DNA of 64,000 nucleotides from Deltaproteobacteria bacterium Ga0077550. GTDB lineage: Bacteria; Myxococcota_A; Polyangia; Nannocystales; Nannocystaceae. The notes under the pieces were generated by a model. It was not told where the DNA came from, did not search any database, and was given only the letters and a program-made list of their open reading frames with translations. The stretch's first letter is position 1. The number at the start of each line of letters is the position of its first letter. Positions 62,425 to 64,000 of the stretch are shown here, piece after piece. The translations under genes were made by a program, and so were the position numbers. The stretch is taken from positions 41,760 to 105,759 of the forward strand of contig LNFB01000234.1 of NCBI GenBank assembly GCA_001464385.1. The letters run 5' to 3'.

Positions 62425-64000
62425 CTACTTCGATGACCAGAGCGAGAGGCCGACGCGGTGCGTCACGCCCTCACCGTCCAGACAGTCGACGTCGGGGATC
62501 GTGGTCTTCTCCGCGACGTCCTTCGGTGCGACCGCGACCGCGAGCCCGGCGTAGTTCCGCGACAGATCCACCTTCCCGTTGCGGATGTCGGCGATCGTAT
62601 GCCGCCCCTCGAGCACGTGCGTGAGCACGAACTGCTCGGCCTCTGCCGCGTCCTTGGGACCTCCACCTCCGAACGCCGCGGAGATCGCCGCATCGCTGGG
62701 GACGAGCACCGTGATCTGGTTCTTGGTGGCGATCCAGTCGCGCAATCCGGCGAGCTCGATCAGGTCTCCGAAGCGCCAGCCGCCGACCGTCGTCGTGCCC
62801 GACTCGAAGCAGTCCGGCGGTGGCACGGTGGGGTCGGGCTTCGGTGTCAGCGCCGTGCAGCCCTTGTCGTAGAGGCCGTCGGCGTCCGTCACCTGCAGAC
62901 ACAGCTCGCTGCCCTTGGGGAGCGACGCGTAGGCGCCGGGCGGGAGGACGGCACGGACGCCGTGGGCGATGACCGTCTCGACGCCATCGGGCTGACGGAC
63001 GAGCCACAAGTAGTCGACGATCGACGCGCCGAGCTCGTCGTAGCTGGCCGACCCGTCGAGCAAGAGCGGCTCCATCGCGCCCCCGGTGTCGACCGCCCGC
63101 ATGGAGGGGATCGGTGCGCCCGAGAAGAACCGCACGAAGACGTCGGCCTCGATGGTGACGTCGAGCGAGGAGCCGTCGTCGAGCATCAGCGTGTCACGCA
63201 GCACGCCGGTGAACCGCATGTGGGGATCGGGCGCGCCGCGCCGGAGGTCGAAGTCGCCGCCGGGGCCGTCCTCGGGCGCGGTCAGCGGCTGGACCCACTC
63301 GAGGCCCCCTTCTTGCGTGACGCCGTCGACGCTCCCGAAGAACTCCCACGACATCGTGCTGGTCGCAGTGGAGTCACCGAGCAGTCGCCACGAGTGCGGA
63401 GGGCTCGGGGCCGGGACGACCTGGGCGCTCGCGATCATGGCGTCGGCGATGCTGAGCGAGAGGCCGTCGAGCGTGTGCCCCTCGAACGTCACCGGGCCAT
63501 CCACGCGGATCTGGGCGTCATTGATCGACAGCGCGCACGGGGTCGAGCCGTCACACGTGCCGCCCTGGATGGTGACAGCGGTACCGTCGACGGGTTGGAT
63601 GACCTCGGTGCTGCCCACCCCGGCGATCGACAGCCGCAGCGAGGATAGTTCGGCGACGACGCGGCCGTGCCGGACCGCGTCGGCCGGCACCTCCGGGAAG
63701 AAGAACGTGCGCGGGGGATCGTCGAGGGTCGAGCACCAGCCGGCGTCCTCGTGGATGGCTAGGGTCACCGCGTACCCGGTCAGGAATGGAGGTGCGAAGA
63801 GTGGGTCGCCGCAGGCCTGCGCGCAGACGGTCTCGGGATCCGTTTCGAACGTGGTGCACGGGGAAATGTCACCGACCGAGGTCACAGGCTCGAAACAGTC
63901 GATGCTGGCGCAGGGCATGAACGTCAACCCGTCGTCGCCAGCCTCGAAGGTGGCGGTGGGGAGGAGCTGGTTCCAAACGCATTCGCACGCATACCGCTCG
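62425..64000 (-). CDS. Secreted protein with PKD-like and FAS1-like domains, truncated
   Basis: The frame is open to the right edge of the window, so the N-terminus is missing; about 525 residues are seen. The first part is Cys-rich (CASIDCFEPV, CTTFETDPETVCAQACG). A middle part is beta-rich (VTFEGHTLDGLSLSIADAMI). Residues around 325-415 look like a PKD domain (LLLDGSASYDELGASIVDYL). The C-terminal 110 residues (LIELAGLRDWIATKNQITVL, VPSDAAISAAFGGG, FVLTHVLEGRHTIADIRNGK) resemble a divergent FAS1 (fasciclin) domain, used for adhesion. The whole is likely a cell-surface protein. Only the 3' part can be judged. Confidence 0.72.
   Translation of the reverse strand, partial: ERYACECVWNQLLPTATFEAGDDGLTFMPCASIDCFEPVTSVGDISPCTTFETDPETVCAQACGDPLFAPPFLTGYAVTLAIHEDAGWCSTLDDPPRTFFFPEVPADAVRHGRVVAELSSLRLSIAGVGSTEVIQPVDGTAVTIQGGTCDGSTPCALSINDAQIRVDGPVTFEGHTLDGLSLSIADAMIASAQVVPAPSPPHSWRLLGDSTATSTMSWEFFGSVDGVTQEGGLEWVQPLTAPEDGPGGDFDLRRGAPDPHMRFTGVLRDTLMLDDGSSLDVTIEADVFVRFFSGAPIPSMRAVDTGGAMEPLLLDGSASYDELGASIVDYLWLVRQPDGVETVIAHGVRAVLPPGAYASLPKGSELCLQVTDADGLYDKGCTALTPKPDPTVPPPDCFESGTTTVGGWRFGDLIELAGLRDWIATKNQITVLVPSDAAISAAFGGGGPKDAAEAEQFVLTHVLEGRHTIADIRNGKVDLSRNYAGLAVAVAPKDVAEKTTIPDVDCLDGEGVTHRVGLSLWSSK

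Overview
The window is a 64 kb, very GC-rich chromosomal segment with tightly packed genes. It most likely comes from a myxobacterium, probably of the Nannocystis/Plesiocystis side of the group (inference). The grounds are three Hanks-type Ser/Thr kinases with long C-terminal repeat regions plus one kinase fused to a peptidase-like region, many lipoproteins with Ser/Thr/Gly/Asp linkers after the lipobox, a DUF4215-like Cys-rich repeat protein, a MYXO-CTERM-like C-terminus, a sigma factor of the myxobacterial sigma-70 type, and a DUF1588/DUF1552 pair. No rRNA, tRNA, CRISPR array, insertion sequence or prophage was seen.

Layout. 1-8983: a truncated acyl-CoA dehydrogenase, small lipoproteins, a frameshifted HEPN-like remnant, a glutamyl-endopeptidase-type S9 peptidase and two more lipoproteins. 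9162-16995: a kinase fused to a degenerate M16 peptidase (with a frameshift), a GNAT-like protein, a PAS histidine kinase and a bestrophin-like membrane protein. 17087-19379 (minus): an operon of ECF sigma factor, zinc-finger anti-sigma factor and S41 PDZ protease. 19447-28790: an ABC-F ATPase, a myxobacterial sigma factor divergent from a kinase, a small lipoprotein and a second kinase. 28923-33559: arginase-family hydrolase, DUF486 protein, pyrophosphatase, a lipoprotein and a TIGR01777 epimerase. 33717-39596: a c-heme lipoprotein, a Cys-rich/P-domain/propeller lipoprotein and a DUF885 protein. 39609-45877: a DUF4143 ATPase behind a perfect palindrome, a class I glutamine amidotransferase-like hydrolase, the DUF1552/DUF1588 pair and an alpha/beta hydrolase. 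45863-52347: a methyltransferase divergent from a four-gene operon (HAD-like protein, fatty acyl-CoA reductase, thioester-reductase-like SDR, polysaccharide pyruvyl transferase-like protein). 52393-64000: a secreted HExxH protein, a second DUF4143 ATPase behind another palindrome, an ECF sigma factor facing a fourth kinase, an AraC/GyrI regulator, a polytopic membrane protein coupled to a MYXO-CTERM-like protein, and a truncated PKD/FAS1 protein.

The most interesting signals are: (i) two unrelated-looking palindromes, both odd-length and centred on the same TC-G-GA core, each placed directly before a DUF4143 AAA ATPase gene; (ii) the four-gene reductase/pyruvyl-transferase operon, whose first gene is a HAD-like protein without the nucleophilic Asp; (iii) a Ser/Thr kinase fused to an M16 peptidase-like region without a zinc site; (iv) a recurrent -10-like hexamer 6-14 nt before start codons, which implies leaderless or very short-leader transcripts. 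All family names come from recognising motifs by eye; no database search was run.
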